From Clarkia xantiana subsp. parviflora (taxonomy: Eukaryota > Streptophyta > Magnoliopsida > Myrtales > Onagraceae), in assembly GCA_036873135.1 (NCBI GenBank), contig JAPTYO010000010.1, positions 27,211,772 to 27,275,771 on the forward strand: DNA of 64,000 nucleotides. Reading direction: 5' to 3'. The notes below the pieces were generated by a model. That model searched no databases. It was given only the letters and a program-made list of their open reading frames with translations, and was not told where the DNA came from. This document shows positions 44,215 to 55,534 of the stretch, piece after piece. The first letter of the stretch is position 1, and every line of letters starts with the position of its first letter. Position numbers and translations under genes: made by a program.

Positions 44215-44960
44215 TACTAAAATGGGTTTCACTTGTGGCTCTCTTGGGTGAGGTTCTAAGAGCCCAAAGTACTTGGTCTAACTCTTCTACCCAATTCCCC
44301 TTTAGAGTCGCCGCCATTTTCTCCAATCTGTTGAGAATCGTTTTGTTGGCCACCTCTACCTGTGTCTATTAGTCTGCGCGTGATGGACGAAACCAAGCGA
44401 TGCTTAATAAGCATATCATCGCAAAATTCGGCAAGCTCCCCGCTAGCAAACTGATGACCATTATCACTTATGAGGATTTTTGGAAACCCATATCGGCATA
44501 TGATTTGCTCACGAATGAACTTGATCATCTGGAATGTAGTGGTCGATGCCAGGGCTCTTGCCTCTATCCATTTTAAGAAGTAATCAATGGCGACTACGAT
44601 ATGTGTTCGTTGACCTGTCGTTTTGGGAAGAGGCCCTACGAGGTCGATTTACTGTTGTGCAAAGGTCCAGGCACTCATCATTGGTGTGAGTTCTACTGGT
44701 GGCCTTGTTATTTTGGGGCGTAAACTTGACAGGCTGGGAAAGCTTGCACGAGTATTGCCGGCTCTTTACTCATCGTCGGCCAATAAAATCCCTGTTGTAA
44801 GGCCTTTTGACCAGGGTTCTGGCTCCTTCATGACATCCGTCGTCCCTTTGAATAAATCTTCTATGACTTTTCCCGTTTGAGAGGCAGCTATACACCGAAA
44901 ATAAGGCGTCGAAAATCCTCGCATAAATAGTAGCATTCTGGTCAACAAAATATGTTTCCG
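44215..44960 (-). pseudogene. Degenerate Ty3/gypsy integrase remnant
   Basis: Minus-strand fragments in several frames resemble integrase. DDGCHEGARTLVKRPYNRDF (around 44770-44830) matches the zinc-domain region of the integrase in element 2, and ICRYGFPKILISDNGHQFAS (44440-44500) matches its catalytic core around the second Asp. Frames are broken by stops and shifts, and no LTRs were found nearby. An old truncated copy. Confidence 0.75.
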
Positions 44961-45161
44961 CTAATTTTAGTCGTTCACCTAAAATTAAAATTACACACAT
45001 GTTATATATATATTCTGGAAAAGTTGGGAGTCAACTACATAATTAACCCTAAGTTGAAGGGCCATAAATAAAAAAAGCACAGACAGCAACTCGAGCCGTC
45101 GAGCTACTTGTTCATTCTTCAGACTCAGAGAGGCTCTAGAATCCGGTTGAGCTGAAAGAGA

Positions 45162-47372
45162 ATGACGACGATTCGCAGATTCTGCTGCAACGATCTTCTA
45201 CGGTTTGCTTCCGTCAATCTGGATCATCTCACTGAGACTGTAAGCTCCCCTCCAATTCGATTGCTGCTTGGATTCATATTCTTTCTGCAGATTCGTGATT
45301 TCATCTCAATATTCTATTGCTGAAGATTTCTCAATTTTGTTTGTTTGTTATTTCTCTTGTGAAATTGGGGGTTTTCAGTTCAACATGACGTTTTACATGA
45401 CCTATTTGGCGAGGTGGCCTGATTATTTTCACGTTGCTGAAGCACCAGGGAGCCGTATTATGGGTTACAGTAAGCTTGTTTCTTCTCCTTGTTCCTCACA
45501 TTTTGATATTCTCTGGTGAACTCCTGGTATTGTCCGCATTCTACACAATGTTTATTGATTTAGTAAAAAAATTGTTGTTTTTGGGAAATTCAGTTTGAAG
45601 CTCATCCAGTTTTGATATGTGTTTAGTGTTTTACCTTGTATGTACTTAAAGTCTTGGTTCAATCCGCGAGCTAGCAGTAGAGAGGATAACTAGCCTGAAA
45701 TTTCAGGTTGATAGTTAGCGAACCGAACCTTCACTAGTAGAAATTTCATACTGGATTAGTCCCTCATTTGCTGAAATGGGAAGCATACTAGCTTTAGACA
45801 CAAACAGTTTATTCTGGAAGAACTAAGCCCCATATGACTGTCATCCCGAGTGGGAAGCTCAGTAGAAAGAAAAGTTCGAGGGTAGTGTACTTGGTCTCAT
45901 AATTAATATTGTTCATCACTTAGGAATTAGGATGGTTTTCTTTTTGTTACTTGTTTTGCTTGCAACTTCAAATGTGTAAGTTGTAGCTAAGAAACACTTG
46001 AAGAAGCTTTATAGTTTAACCAATCGTAACAGGGTCTTGTATGTCAAATTGACGAAGTAAAGATAGCAGTACAGGTTTGTTCTAAGTAATTTAAGTTGTG
46101 CAAATGTGGGACGATATGCTGCAGCGGTCCTCTACTAGACTTATTAAATGACAGATCCAGCTTCATGTATAAGAATGGTGACCAAGTTCCAACAATATAA
46201 AGATTCCTAATCCTGCTATAACAATCATAGTGGATGAACCTTTAACCATTATACATTTAGTCATTCGGACGGTTTGTAGCATGGAGATGAGAAGTCATGG
46301 TCAGTAGTTTTTTTGAAGGTGTTAGCCTCTGGTTATTGTATGGAGGTTAGGGTACGGTCTTTATCATTCAACATGATCCTCAATGGAATTAAAAAAGGAT
46401 AGTAATAAATATATTTTTTTGGCCATACAAGAGTCTAAATAATGTCTTGTTGCTGTTCTCTGTTTGTGGGAAATAGAATGCTTAATCCTAACATGGATGA
46501 CCTTCATTTGAGCTCTCTCTGTTATTGCTCTATCTTTTCTGTCACTTTCACATTCTTTATGCTTTCATCTCTAATCTATCCACTTTATCTTTCTTTTGAT
46601 AGCCTTTTTCCACATAGTTATATTTTGTGTAATTGTACTATGTATTTCAGTTATGGGGAAAGTTGAAGGGCAAGGTGAATCTTGGCATGGTCATGTTACT
46701 GCTGTAACTGTTGCTCCTGATTTCCGGAGGCAACAAGTGGCTAAGAAACTTATGTATCTGCTAGAAGATATCAGTGACAAAATGTAAGCAAATTAAAATT
46801 TACATAGTTACCCAAAGTCGTAATGGATTTTCTCCTTTTACTTTCTGGTAATCATCATTTAGTTGATGGTAAAGGTTAGCAGATTTTCTCTTAACTAACC
46901 TCAAAATATGGCTAATTTATGCGTAGTGACAAAGCATACTTTGTTGATCTTTTCGTGCGAGCATCAAATACACCGGCCATAAAGATGTACGAAAAGGTGA
47001 GTATTCTTCAACTTCTTAACTCTTAAGCTCCTTGTATAATACTCTACAAATGATTTCAGTCTCCTTTTTAAAACCCTCTTTATGAGATAAACAGCTAACA
47101 TGACACTTCAATTTTTTTTGTTTTTGTAGCTCGGATATGTTATTTATAGACGCGTTCTACGCTACTATTCAGGGGAAGAGGACGCCTTAGGTGAGTTTAG
47201 ATTAACATTTAACAACCGTTCTACGAATCGTGACTCTGTTCTTATTGTTTCCTTATCTTCACTGCACTTCTCGTTTACAGATATGAGGAAAGCGTTGTCT
47301 CGAGATGTCGAGAAGAAATCGATCGTGCCTCTTAAGCGACCAATTACTCCTGATGAGTTGGAATATGATTAG
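45162..47372 (+). CDS. NAA20: N-terminal acetyltransferase B catalytic subunit
   Basis: Six exons join in phase with canonical sites: 45162-45239, 45379-45469, 46651-46783, 46927-46996, 47130-47190 and 47281-47372 (525 nt, 174 residues). The protein begins MTTIRRFCCNDLLRF, carries the GNAT acetyl-CoA-binding pattern (VAPDFRRQQVAKKLM, i.e. R-x-x-x-x-A/G) and YVIYRRVLRYYSGEEDA, and ends KRPITPDELEYD. These are hallmark NAA20 sequences. It acetylates nascent proteins starting Met-Asp, Met-Glu, Met-Asn or Met-Gln at the ribosome, together with an auxiliary subunit (NAA25). Length and every motif are as expected for a functional gene. Intron 2 is the longest (about 1.2 kb). This is the best-conserved gene in the window. 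Confidence 0.95.
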
Positions 47373-50300
47373 CTTTGTTGCTTTTCTAGAATTTTATTAT
47401 GATCCTTCATGTAATGTTTGCAGAAGGATATAGCTTTTATCTGTTGTATTTGTTGTGGTCGACATACGATGTTGTCATTGAAAATACATTCGGAAATGTT
47501 CGAGCCTCGGTTTTGTTGCAATCGGATTGTTATATTATGTTGAAAGTTTTGTTTGGTTAATATTATCGGTGTACATTATGTTGGAAAGTTTTGTTTTGTT
47601 TCGTCAAATTTAAGATAGAAAGTGGGAATCAACAAATTTGATATTACCGGATATTAACTTTTTAAATCTGAAAAATCAATGAGCAATTGAGACTATTTAT
47701 AGATTCTTAATCCTAATATATCATAATAGAGAATATTCATCCAAGGGAAAATTACTATATTGTTATATTAATAGAATATCGGTCTAAAGTTTTGTTTGGG
47801 TTAATACAATATTATAGGTTGATTTTGAAAATTAGAATCTGCCTATCATTTTATCCAGTTTAACCATTTTAAAACCATTTGAGTTGGTTTAAAAAAATGG
47901 AATCAACCTTCTGGTACTAACAAAAAAATTAAATGAGCTATCAAACACATCAGATCAAGTTGGTTTCGCTTTCGAATGTAAATCTACTTTCATACAAACT
48001 ATTTGAAAACTAATAATATGAATTATGAACCGGACCGATTCAATTAGTAAATTTACTTTGTAGTACCGTCACGTAGCAATCAAATAATCAATGGGCTGAA
48101 AAAAAAAAAAAAGTTAATCCATGGAAAATTATTGGTATCAGGTGTAAACACCCAACCTACATAAGAATTTTTCCTTTTCAAGGCTTCGGCTCAATAAATA
48201 TATTTTTAAGGCTGGGAATGAAGATAGTAAGTTACCAATTAGCCCGTCATTCTCATGGGCCAATTTGTCACCGCTGTTGTATGCTACACATCCAGTATCG
48301 ACCAATAGATAAGATTGCTTCTCTTGAATTATGTATAACTGTCGATTACGGATTATTTGCCCTTGTAAGTTCGAACTTATAAAAAAAATTAGGTATTTGC
48401 CCCGCGTAATGCACGGAGTTCAATATTTTCTATAAAAGTTATTTTTGAGTATATTAATATTAATTATTATTGTGTATATAATGTTTTTAAATGTTATATA
48501 TTATTTTAGATGTATTGTTCTTAATTTTAAATTTTTATACCATGATTCAATATGAATGCGAAATTCGATTCTTAATATTTTTTTACACTCGGTAAGCTAT
48601 TTTTAATATCAATTTTTTTTATGGAACCATTGCGTTTCTTTTTTAATTCAAGTGTCATCTGTCATGTCGTTAGTACATCAATTGCTCAATCAAATAGTGT
48701 TTTAGTATGAATACATATTATGTAATCACAATAATTCTAATTTTATACTTGCAAGTTATCATGGTGTTCAACTAATGATTGATTTGAATATTTAAAAAAA
48801 CAAAAAAAACAACTTCAATGATTTAGGTTATTGCAATGCAAGATTGAGAGTATTTTTTTTTTATAATTTTAATATTAGTAGAATTGTTTGCCATGTATCG
48901 ATTTCTCTATTTCTCCGTTATGATTTTATTTTTTTCTTATATTATTGTTGTATTTAGAATAAATGGACCGCCGTAATAGGAACCCATTAATATAAGCCCA
49001 ACACGCTAATTACAATTGGGGTATGACGCATATGGGATTTCGGGTCAGGCCGAAATCCCTGTAGGTCATATGCGGCCCATGTGGGCCGGCCCAATTGAGC
49101 AATGGTGCAGCCGAAATATGCAAGAACCCACCAAAAGTTTTGCTCACCTCCTCTAATAAGTATGAGGTGTTGGGGTTTTTTTTTAGGGTTGGTACTTCTC
49201 TCCATTTTAGTAGTCACAAAAAATCTCCTCTCCTCACTAGGAGTTTCGGCCGAACCACATACACCAGGAGTAGGTGCCAAATTACTTCAATTAATTCACC
49301 CCGGAGTTTTATCCAGCAACCGAATTGAAAGAGGTTTTGCTGTGGAGACCATTGCCTTCAGTTTGCCTCTTTAACAAGAATTAAACGAGGACGTCGTCCG
49401 GCATTCCGTGAACTCCCCTTGACATCTTGGGTTACGGATTGCGATATAGGTATGTGTACTATTTTCACTACGAGGGCAATATATAAGATGAAAACTACGA
49501 AATGTAGTAAACACGAGGATCAATATCCCACATACGAAATGAAAAAAGATATGTGCATTACGGGGCCAAATATATTTATGAAACTTCATATGTACAGGTT
49601 ATAAAGATACGACCAACTCGAGGGTCAACCCCTAAGCAAGCAGCCTTGATATCAATGGAGAACAAAGCCTTCATTCTGGAAAAATTTCGCAATCAACACA
49701 AAAGGTAATCATTTGTCTCGAACTCGATGATTCAAATAATGCACTGTAACCAGGCATGGAAAGTTTCAATTTCACAACAATGAAAGATAGGAAACAAATA
49801 CAAGCACAAGGAGAAAAATGTCGAACCTTGGGAGAACTCGAGTTGGTCATCAAGAAACTGGACTAAATCCTGAGAGAACCGACATGTCTTGATTCAAAAG
49901 CTGGCCGGAGCTCCACCCACGACCACCGGAGTTCAATCCAACCGTCTAACCCGACACTGAGCCGCCGCCTTCCAAGTCGCCGCCCCGAGCCGAGCCGCCG
50001 CCTTCCGAGTTGATCCACCGCCTTTCGAGTCGCGGTCCAAGTCGAGCCGCCGCCGCCCTCTGATCAAACCCGAGCCGCCCTCAAAAGCTGAGTCGCCCCC
50101 ACACCGAGGCCACCGCTGTAGCGGCCGTGAGCCGCCACGAACCGCCTCTAACCTCACCACGATAAATCGAGCAGCAATCGAACCACAAAGTGGATCTTCT
50201 CTAAACCATGGCTATTACTTTCACTCCAAGAAATAAGGAAACTATTGAAAACTACTCTTCTCCACTCTCCAAGGATGAGTTTTTTGAAGCAAAAATGAAA

Positions 50301-50649
50301 GTTTTTGAAAATGGAAGCTAACTTGAGGACAAAGAAAGAGAGGCAAAACTCATTTTTATAAGTAAAAAAATGCAGGGTTTAACCCAAATCCTTTAATCCC
50401 AACCCTTGGATAAAAAGGGAAAAATCAAAAGGCTAAGATTAAAAAATGGCTTATACTCATACTTATGCTCATATTTGTGCTTATGCTTACACCTATTATT
50501 TTACACTTACCTTCTATGTGCATATCCCTCCAGCAAGGTGAAGAAAGATCGGGATCATCCAAAGGTAAATTTCATAAACTCATTTGGGCGTGTACCCTAG
50601 TAAAAATAGAGTCAAACAAAGGTTAAACCAGTATTTGACTTGGGGGAAA
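47373..50649. other. Intergenic DNA, partly the internal tail of an older LTR element
   Basis: Mostly AT-rich with no supported gene. At 49930-50160 there is a GC-rich stretch of repeated GAGCCGCCGCC-type sequence whose frames are low complexity. Near the end, CTTGGGGGAAAA (50638-50649) looks like a polypurine tract preceding the LTR at 50650, so the last part may be internal sequence of that element. Confidence 0.4.
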
Positions 50650-50736
50650 ATGTTGGATACACGCCCAAATGATTACAAACTAGACTCGATATACTGACAT
50701 TATCGAGTCACCCAACGTTACAAACCGAAACATTAA
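50650..50736 (+). mobile_element. Older LTR, left part, interrupted by element 2
   Basis: Begins TGTTGGATACACGCCC after a purine tract and stops at the target duplication ATTAA. The remainder resumes at 60302. Confidence 0.65.
50732..50736 (+). repeat. Target-site duplication of element 2, left copy (ATTAA)
   Basis: ATTAA directly abuts the LTR start TGTTAGG and is repeated exactly at 60297-60301, after the other LTR end. Confidence 0.9.
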
Positions 50737-51761
50737 TGTTAGGTTCCGAGTCTAGGGTCAACGGGCGGTCGACTCAAGTCTCGTTCCTCACTGGAGATGT
50801 CGCGGATCTGATTCTCTCGGGTTGTGCTGTCTTAACTCGTGTCTTTCCGTCCTTAGCTTCTCTTCTCCTTCGCCCTGCAGAAGGGGCAATACCAGGCACA
50901 GAGGGGGGTGGTGCCTGATGAACCCTCTCCGATGCCTAAGTCAGTACGGTTTTTAGAGAGATAAAGCTAGAGAGATGTCAGAGCAAAATTGTGCAACTTG
51001 CCAAGATGATCAAATGAATAGTGGAGGTGGGGTATTTATAGGCAACGGTGTCATTAAGGTGGCTTAATGACATCGTTAACCCTTAAACACAGTTAATTAA
51101 CCTTTAAACACATAATTAAGACCTTAGGATACGGAGAAGGTAGGCGGAATAAACCGAGTATGGGAGTCCAAAAATGGTGTCGGGGCCCTTGGGGGGAAGG
51201 GAAATCCGACCCCCAAGGGTAGGGGTTGGGTGAGGCCACCCAACCCCTCCTAGGGGGGATGGGGTTGGCCAACCCTATCCCCCCTAGGGGAGATCGGGTT
51301 GGCCGACCCGATCTCCCCTAGGAGAGATCGGGTTGGCCGACCCGATCTCCCCTAGGAGAGATCGGGTTGGCCGACCCGATCTCTCCTAGGGGAGATCGGG
51401 TTGGTCCACCCGATCTCTCCTAGGAGAGATCGGGTTGGTCCACCCGATCTCTCCAATCTCCCCTAGGGGAGATCGGGTTGGTCCACCCGATCTCCCCTAG
51501 GGGAGGTCGGGTGTGGCCACCCGATCTCCCCTAGGGGAGGTCGGGTGTGGCCACCCGATCTCCCCTAGGGGAGGTCGGGTGTGGTCACCCAACCTCACCT
51601 AGGTGAGTTTGACTCGGCCGGACGAGCGCTTCGGCCTCGTCCGGACCGTTGGTGTTTTCGCGAAGTGTTCGGGTTGAAGTTTCGAATTATAATCATTAAC
51701 GGGGTGATAAAAATACAACGATTCAGAAGTCAACGGGTTCAAATTGGGCGTATATCCATCA
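50737..51761 (-). repeat. Element 2, 3' LTR (1,025 bp)
   Basis: Nearly identical to 59512-60296 except for an expanded palindromic array at 51245-51600. TATA-like CCTATAAATA on the minus strand at 51033-51042. Confidence 0.92.
51245..51600. repeat. Palindromic minisatellite in the LTR of element 2
   Basis: About nine to ten units of ~35 bp, each a near-palindrome GAGATCGGGTTGGnC...ACCCGATCTC joined by CTCCCCTAGGGGAG. The other LTR has only about three units, which explains most of the 240-bp length difference. Confidence 0.9.
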
Positions 51762-51777
51762 CACGCCCCCGAGTCAA
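51762..51777 (-). other. Element 2 polypurine tract region
   Basis: The minus strand reads TTGACTCGGGGGCGTG directly before the LTR start, closely matching the tract of element 1. Confidence 0.65.
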
Positions 51778-53004
51778 CCAATGGCTTAACCCTTGATTGA
51801 CTCTATTTTAGGATGGTATGACACGCGCAATTTGAAACCGGGGTTTTACCTTTCATCTGGATGCTTACTTACCCATGGATGCGTGCCTCTGACTCTGCCC
51901 CCTGCCTTATAAGATAGAGGAAGTGTAAACGTCAGAGCCGTACGGACACGTGCCTAAGCACGCGTCCGTCTGAGGTGGGAATAATAAATCTTTCCTTGCT
52001 ACGGACGTATATTCGAAAAATACATGCTTGCATAAGGATGCAATACGAATACAACTAAGTGACTTATGCTTCAATTTCATGCCGGGATTTGTCTAAGTGG
52101 AGAAATTTTTTAGTTTTAGTCTAAATTTTTTCTAAGTATGAGATGCTTAAAAAATATACCCATAGAATATTAACTGTGGTAGGTGTGAGTTTAACCACGG
52201 TTAATGGGAACTAGGGGTATCAGTTTTTTAAATCTGACCCTTGAATTTTTCTTTTCTAAAAATCAACGGTGTCGATTTGGCGGCTTTGGAAAAAACCCTA
52301 ATCTTTTGTACTATAAAAGGGTAAGTGATTACCTCATTCTCGTTGTCCTTTTCTCTTCTTTTCTTTTTGACGGTGGGATTCTCGGTCGGCCTTGCTTCTT
52401 GGGACGCGTGTCGCCTTGAGGTACGTATCTTTTCTTTTGTGTAAGCATTGCTTTTGGGGGGATTTAATCCCGCTTCTCCCTCGATTGTTTCTTTTACTTG
52501 TCTCGTTTTTGATTTGTGGGTCTTCATAGTGATACAGTCCTGTTTGATTCATCCTCTTTCCATCTTTTTGACCCCATGTTTCTACTTACTGGCGCGTGGG
52601 GTCTTCTACCCTGGGATTATGACTATCTCCCTTTACCTTCTGCCTCTGCTTGTTGGTCAGTGGGGTCTCTCTATGCTGGGGGTTATAACTATCTCCCCTT
52701 GCCCCCTGCCCCTGCTTGTTGGTCAGTGGGGTCTCTCTATGCTGGGGGTTATAACTATCTCCCATTGCCCCTGCTTGTTGGCCAGTGGGGTCTCTCTATG
52801 GTGGGGGTTATAACTATCTCCCCTTGCCCCCGGCCTCTGCTTGTTGGCCTGTGAGGTCTTCCTTGTCGTCTTTCTATTCTTACCTTTTGGCTTTGTATTC
52901 GTCGTTTTAGGAAAATGAGTTTATATCTTATGTCCATTGTCCGCTTTCTGTTTTCCTTGGGCTAAACTTGTGTTTTTTCGATCAGCAGAACTCCCCGGTG
53001 ATTG
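51778..53004. other. Element 2 spacer and leader of its antisense gene, with a ~65-bp tandem repeat
   Basis: At 52600-52860 four units contain TGCTTGTTGGnCAGTGGGGT and GGGGGTTATAACTATCTCC. Frames through it are repeat products. The region should hold the promoter and 5' leader of the plus-strand gene. Confidence 0.6.
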
Positions 53005-54072
53005 ATGAGGAGTAAGAGGCCAGTACGGGTGGGAGTAATTAACTCTGGGACCGGACCTTCGATTGCGAAAAGATCGGTTTTTTATGGTGCGAGGAGGTGT
53101 CCTCTAATTGGAGGTAAGGGTGGTGGTGATGTTAGGGTGCCATCTTCTTTCTATATTGATGCCCCCCAATCGAGGGTCTGGGAGCCATCTTTTCTTTCTT
53201 CCTTGTTTGGTGAGTCCTCGAATATCTGAGTTTCCTTAGTGTATATTGGTGTTTACTCTGTACCTTGTTATAGGTAGACTTCGTCTTCCGCGTCTGAGTC
53301 GGAAGGAGCTGTCTCGTCCTCCTGTTGATGGAATTGTTGGGTCTGAGTGGGCGCCTTATTATGGTAGTGGGGCTCGTTTTGACAATCAATCTTCTTTGCA
53401 AACTCCTGAGGTTGGAGTTCGTGTTCTGCAGTCTGCTGTTCCTCCTGCCGATCGTGTGTCCCCGCCTGAGGGGTCGGAGGCAACTTATGAATTGGCTCGT
53501 GATGTGTTGGCTCGCTATGCTTCTGTAACTTTTGTTAACCGTGTTATCCTTTAGTATATTTATTTTCCGTGCGTTATCTGTCTCATCCTTTGTTTTTGTT
53601 GCAGGGTATGGCCGACCTTGTTAATTTGTCCACCCTTGTTATTGACCTTGCTGAGGAGAGAAAAGTGTACGAGGACAGTTGTGTCTCCCTTAACTCCAAG
53701 CTTATTAGTTGTTTGGAGCATAGTCGTATCACAGATTTGCGGTGCCGAGATTTGGAGGGTCGTATTGCTCTTCTCAAGGAAGAGGTTGAGGCCTTGAGAC
53801 AAAGGTCTTATCGTGATGAAGTACTTCGGGCTGCTGAGTTGGTTTCCCTTGAGGAGATGTTTCGTGTGGAGGCGAAAGGGTGTGCTATCGCTGAGTATAA
53901 GGCTTCTTCCTCTTATCAGGCTGCTATCGATGTTCGCTGCTCTGTGGCTAAACGTATTTCTTTAAAGGAGATTCTCGAGCGTATGTACATGATTGCTCCT
54001 GATTTTCCTTTTTCTAAGCTTGGTGATTTGTCTGACTTCGCTGTTAGGCATATTGCGAAGATGAGGAAATAG
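53005..54072 (+). CDS. Antisense gene of element 2, short form with coiled coil
   Basis: Three exons, 53005-53209, 53274-53524 and 53605-54072, join in phase (924 nt, 307 residues), all GT-AG. Exon 2 is 251 nt, the same as exon 4 of the antisense gene in element 1, and reads similarly (VGSEWAPYYGSGARFDNQSS; TPEVGVRVLQSAVPPADR against TPAVGVRVVQRSVPPADR). Exon 3 is a charged coiled coil ending RMYMIAPDFPFSKLGDLSDF, again matching element 1 (RRIYSLAPDFPF). The PF04195-like N-terminal domain of the element 1 protein is missing; exon 1 encodes instead an Arg/Gly-rich start (MRSKRPVRVGVINSG). Function unknown. Confidence 0.72.
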
Positions 54073-54514
54073 TACACCTATCTCTTGTGGTGGTTTCGCG
54101 AGTTTGTGACTTGAGGTTCTTCTTGTGGTGTCTTCTTACTACTGTTTTGGTTTGTGGGTTGCGGTTGTCTTTAGAGTTTGAAACTCCACCTTTCCTAGTT
54201 TTGCCATCTTTGTTTGATACACTTGTCTTTACTCATGGTGTACATGGCAGGGTGATTATCTCTCTTCTCATGATAACTTCCTGTGCCTTAGTGTGTAGTT
54301 CTTTGGTTATGGACCCTTCCCTTGGTGTGTTTCCTTTACTTATCCTTCTTTCGTGTTTTCCTTCATGCCGTACCTGCTATTTCATCAAGAAAAAACATTA
54401 TGTGTTCTTCATATCACTTTACTTTGAAATTACTTTCTCATGGGATCCTTCTTAGTATGGTGTAATGCTCTCTTCTGATACCCTTTGAATGGTATGTATG
54501 GTATTGTTAGACCA
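54073..54514. other. 3' flank of the antisense gene of element 2
   Basis: T-rich, non-coding; probable transcript end region. Confidence 0.4.
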
Positions 54515-55240
54515 AAGATACGCTCTTGGTGGGTGTCGAAATCTGTTCACGAGACTGGCTCTCGGAGGGCACTTAACGTTTCGCAGGATAAGCTCCCGGA
54601 GGGCACAGGTTAGACCAAAGATACGCTCCTGGTTGGCGTCGAAATCTGTTCACGAGACTGGCTCTCGGAGGGCACTTAACGTTTCGCAGGATAGGCTCCC
54701 GGAGGGCACATGTTAGACCAAAGATACGCTCCTGGTTGGCGTCGAAGCTGGTAGTTTGAAATCTACCTCAAGATACGCTCTTGGGGGCGTCGAATCTGGT
54801 AGTGTTTTTTCTACCTCAAGATACGCTCTTGGGGGCGTCGAATCTGGTAGGTTGCAAATCTACCTCAAGATACGCTCCTGGGGGCGTCGAAGTTCGTAGT
54901 TTTTGGAAACCACTCTCATGATACGCTCTTGGTGCGTCGAAGGTCGTAGTATAGAAACTACTCTCAAGATACGCTCTTGGGGGCGTCGAATGTCCTAGTA
55001 TGAACACTACTCTCAAGATACGCTCCTGGGGGCGTCGAAATTCGTAGTTTTTGGAAACCACTCTCAAGATACGCTCTTGGTGCGTCGAAGGACGTAGTGT
55101 AAAAACTACTCTCAAGATACGCTCTTGGGGGCGTCGAAGGTCGTAGTATGAACACTACTCTCAAGATACGCTCTTGGGGGCGTCGAAGGTCGTAGTATGA
55201 AAACTACTCTCAAGATACGCTCTTGGGGGCGTCGAAAATT
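54515..55240. repeat. Element 2 hairpin minisatellite
   Basis: Two ~120-bp units (GACTGGCTCTCGGAGGGCAC) are followed by about eight ~60-bp units of AAGATACGCTCTTGGGGGCG with TCGTAGTnTnnnAACTACTCTC. GTAGT/ACTAC and CAAGA/TCTTG arms make each unit a small hairpin. It lies between the converging ends of the antisense gene and pol, the same position as the array in element 1. Confidence 0.85.
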
Positions 55241-55534
55241 CGTTGTTGACTTGAAGTCATATCTGTGTAAGGATAACTTCATGATTATATCACCACATTC
55301 ATTGGAAAATACCTTTGAAGGAAATCCTACTCCTTTAAGAGCATTCATGTTTTTTGTACAAATGGGGTGCCTTGGGGGGATCCAGACACCCTTTGGAGGA
55401 AATCAAATATAGTTGTAGAGTTGGAGTAACTTCGTGAGTTCTCCTTCTCAAAAGTTCTTTTTGAAAACTTAAACAGTTATATGTAATGACTTGAAATAAC
55501 TTCAAGGATATGGTCTCTTGCTTGTGCCACCTTC
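55241..55534. other. Element 2 spacer downstream of integrase
   Basis: Non-coding; no domain recognised. Confidence 0.4.

Noticed and set aside
49933..50160. 75-codon minus-strand frame of Gly/Arg-rich sequence
   Set aside because: Low-complexity GAGCCGCCGCC repeats; no supporting splice or domain evidence.
51245..51600. Palindromic array as a replication origin or protein-binding operator
   Set aside because: It lies inside an LTR, varies between the two LTRs of one element, and has no sign of function beyond repeat instability.
54816..55348. Minus-strand frames rich in RPSTPPRAYLES
   Set aside because: Repeat echoes of the element 2 hairpin array.
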